Assembly: GCF_000239775.1 (NCBI RefSeq)
Contig: NZ_CAFI01000494.1
Location: 46,304 to 110,303, forward strand
Origin: Bradyrhizobium sp. ORS 375
GTDB lineage: Bacteria; Pseudomonadota; Alphaproteobacteria; Rhizobiales; Xanthobacteraceae
Length of the DNA stretch: 64,000 bases
Direction of reading: 5' to 3'
The notes beneath the pieces are model-generated. The model was not told the origin of the DNA. It searched no databases and saw nothing but the letters and a program-made list of their open reading frames with translations. The position numbers and the translations under genes were made by a program. Positions 63,194 through 64,000 of the stretch are shown in pieces. Every line of letters starts with the position of its first letter. Position 1 is the first letter of the stretch.

Positions 63194-63612
63194 GAGCCGC
63201 TTCGTCCGCAGGGCGAACGCGCCGGTCTTATGAGGTGAGTGAGCTTGCAACGGAACGCCGGGCTGTGCAGAGACGATTGCGATGACGTCAGGGCGCCGGC
63301 CGACATCACACGCATGTGTGCGCCATCTGCTCCCCTTGCCCTGAAATGACCGGCAAAGGTCGGCGGAAATTTTGCCGAGCTGGGGAGATTTCATGCGGTC
63401 GTGAGGAGCATTCGCAACAAGCCGCTCCGAAGCGTTGCGGCGGCGACCGCTGATCGCACATTAGCGAAACTAATTAGTCGACATTCCATTCGTCCACAGT
63501 CGCGCCGCAGGAGAGCCGCAAACGATACGCGTCATTCGACAAAAATCCACAATCGGCACGGCTTCTGGCCGTCGATCTCGCGCGATATGCCGCAGGCCTC
63601 GCGGCGGCCATC
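63194..63612. other. Intergenic region upstream of the barrel gene
   Basis: About 420 bases with only short frames. It should contain the barrel gene's promoter; none is identified. Confidence 0.4.
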
Positions 63613-63707
63613 ATTTGCCCGACGGGCAGTTGGCACATCGCAGCCATGCCGAAACTGCCCGTCGTGTTGAAATGTCGCAACCAGACGCCTTGCGCCGTCG
63701 GGCAAAT
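63613..63707. repeat. Nested inverted repeat with GCCCGACGGGC core
   Basis: ATTTGCCCGAC (63613-63623) pairs with GTCGGGCAAAT (63697-63707), and CGACGGGCAGTT (63620-63631) pairs with AACTGCCCGTCG (63653-63664). The arms overlap, so two alternative hairpins can form. It resembles a dispersed Bradyrhizobium repeat. Confidence 0.6.
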
Positions 63708-63799
63708 CACGACGATTGTCCCGCGCATCCCGCCTCACCACGAAGGGGCGTTGCGCGCGATCGTCACGACACGCGAGGCGGGGATGCGGTGGCCGCGAG

Positions 63800-64000
63800 A
63801 CGTCGCAGCGCTTCCTCCGAGGCGCGGACGAACGATGTGCTTGCGGACGTGAAGTTGCGTGGTCCTGGCGCCCCGAAGCTGGCGCCAAGTTCGCGACGGC
63901 GCTCAGGCGTCGCGCTGACGACGGTGGCTAACGAGCCGGACACCGGGGAGAGCGCAAAGTAAGCGTGAAAACCGCCGCGCAGGGAATGCCGGGTCGATCC
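63800..64000 (+). repeat. Dispersed Bradyrhizobium-type repeat, incomplete at window edge
   Basis: The stretch with GTGGTCCTGGCGCCCCGAAG, ACCGGGGAGAGCGC and GCGCAGGGAATGCCGG matches my memory of a high-copy Bradyrhizobium/Rhodopseudomonas intergenic repeat that is often mis-called as a protein reading like RGPGAP...SRRR. It continues out of the window. Confidence 0.5.

Noticed and set aside
63615-63962. 115-codon plus-strand frame at the right end
   Set aside because: It reads through two dispersed repeats; the RGPGAP...SRRR ending is the usual false product of that repeat family.

Overview
The window looks like the chromosome of a Bradyrhizobium or very close alphaproteobacterial relative. 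The evidence is high GC with strong third-position GC bias, small intergenic palindromes of the kind scattered through Bradyrhizobium genomes, a lanthanide-type PQQ alcohol dehydrogenase, and a 45-base 3' fragment of a tRNA-Val(CAC) gene. In Bradyrhizobium, tRNA-Val is the known integration target of symbiosis-type islands. This assignment rests on recognition, not on a search.

Positions 1 to about 29,300 read as the right-hand part of a genomic island. It opens with an incomplete nonribosomal peptide synthetase (condensation plus start of an adenylation domain, running off the left edge). Next come a small hypothetical, a large zinc-ribbon/adenylyl cyclase/ATPase/TPR regulator and a cytochrome P450. 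From 8.3 to 19.9 kb, all on the minus strand, lies an integrative-element backbone: DUF736, a small membrane protein, a DUF2493 (SLOG-like) protein, a Toprim protein, a 1437-residue strawberry-notch-type methyltransferase/helicase, a ParB-like protein and an ArdC antirestriction protein. Two strong hairpins that share a 14-base leader punctuate it. A DUF5623 protein, an XRE regulator with a 44-residue membrane peptide, and a complete three-gene ABC-three-component (ABC-3C) conflict system follow (23.0-26.6 kb). The last part holds a tRNA-Arg(ACG) 3' fragment, an excisionase-like protein, a P4-type tyrosine integrase and the tRNA-Val fragment that should be the right attachment site.

From 29.3 kb onward the content looks like core chromosome: a ribonuclease Z-like hydrolase, DNA polymerase IV, then an alcohol-oxidation locus. 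That locus has a lanthanide-type PQQ dehydrogenase, a XoxJ-like periplasmic binding protein fused to a cytochrome c, two LuxR-type response regulators, a soluble hybrid histidine kinase, a FIST-domain sensor and a small cytochrome c. The presumed logic is that FIST and kinase sense, the regulators act on dehydrogenase expression, and the cytochromes carry electrons from PQQ to the respiratory chain.

From 41 to 49 kb there are a TPP enzyme of the acetolactate synthase type, an L,D-transpeptidase, DUF2927, an M48 protease with a DUF898 membrane protein, and isovaleryl-CoA dehydrogenase. From 49.4 to 58.8 kb there is a same-strand catabolic-looking run: two tandem CYP153-like P450s, a split TPP decarboxylase, an acyl-CoA dehydrogenase, a CaiB/BaiF CoA-transferase, a hot-dog hydratase and a benzoylformate decarboxylase-like enzyme. 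The right end has an exported Ala/Lys-rich repeat protein, an outer-membrane beta-barrel protein and dispersed repeats. No CRISPR array, rRNA gene or intact tRNA gene was found.
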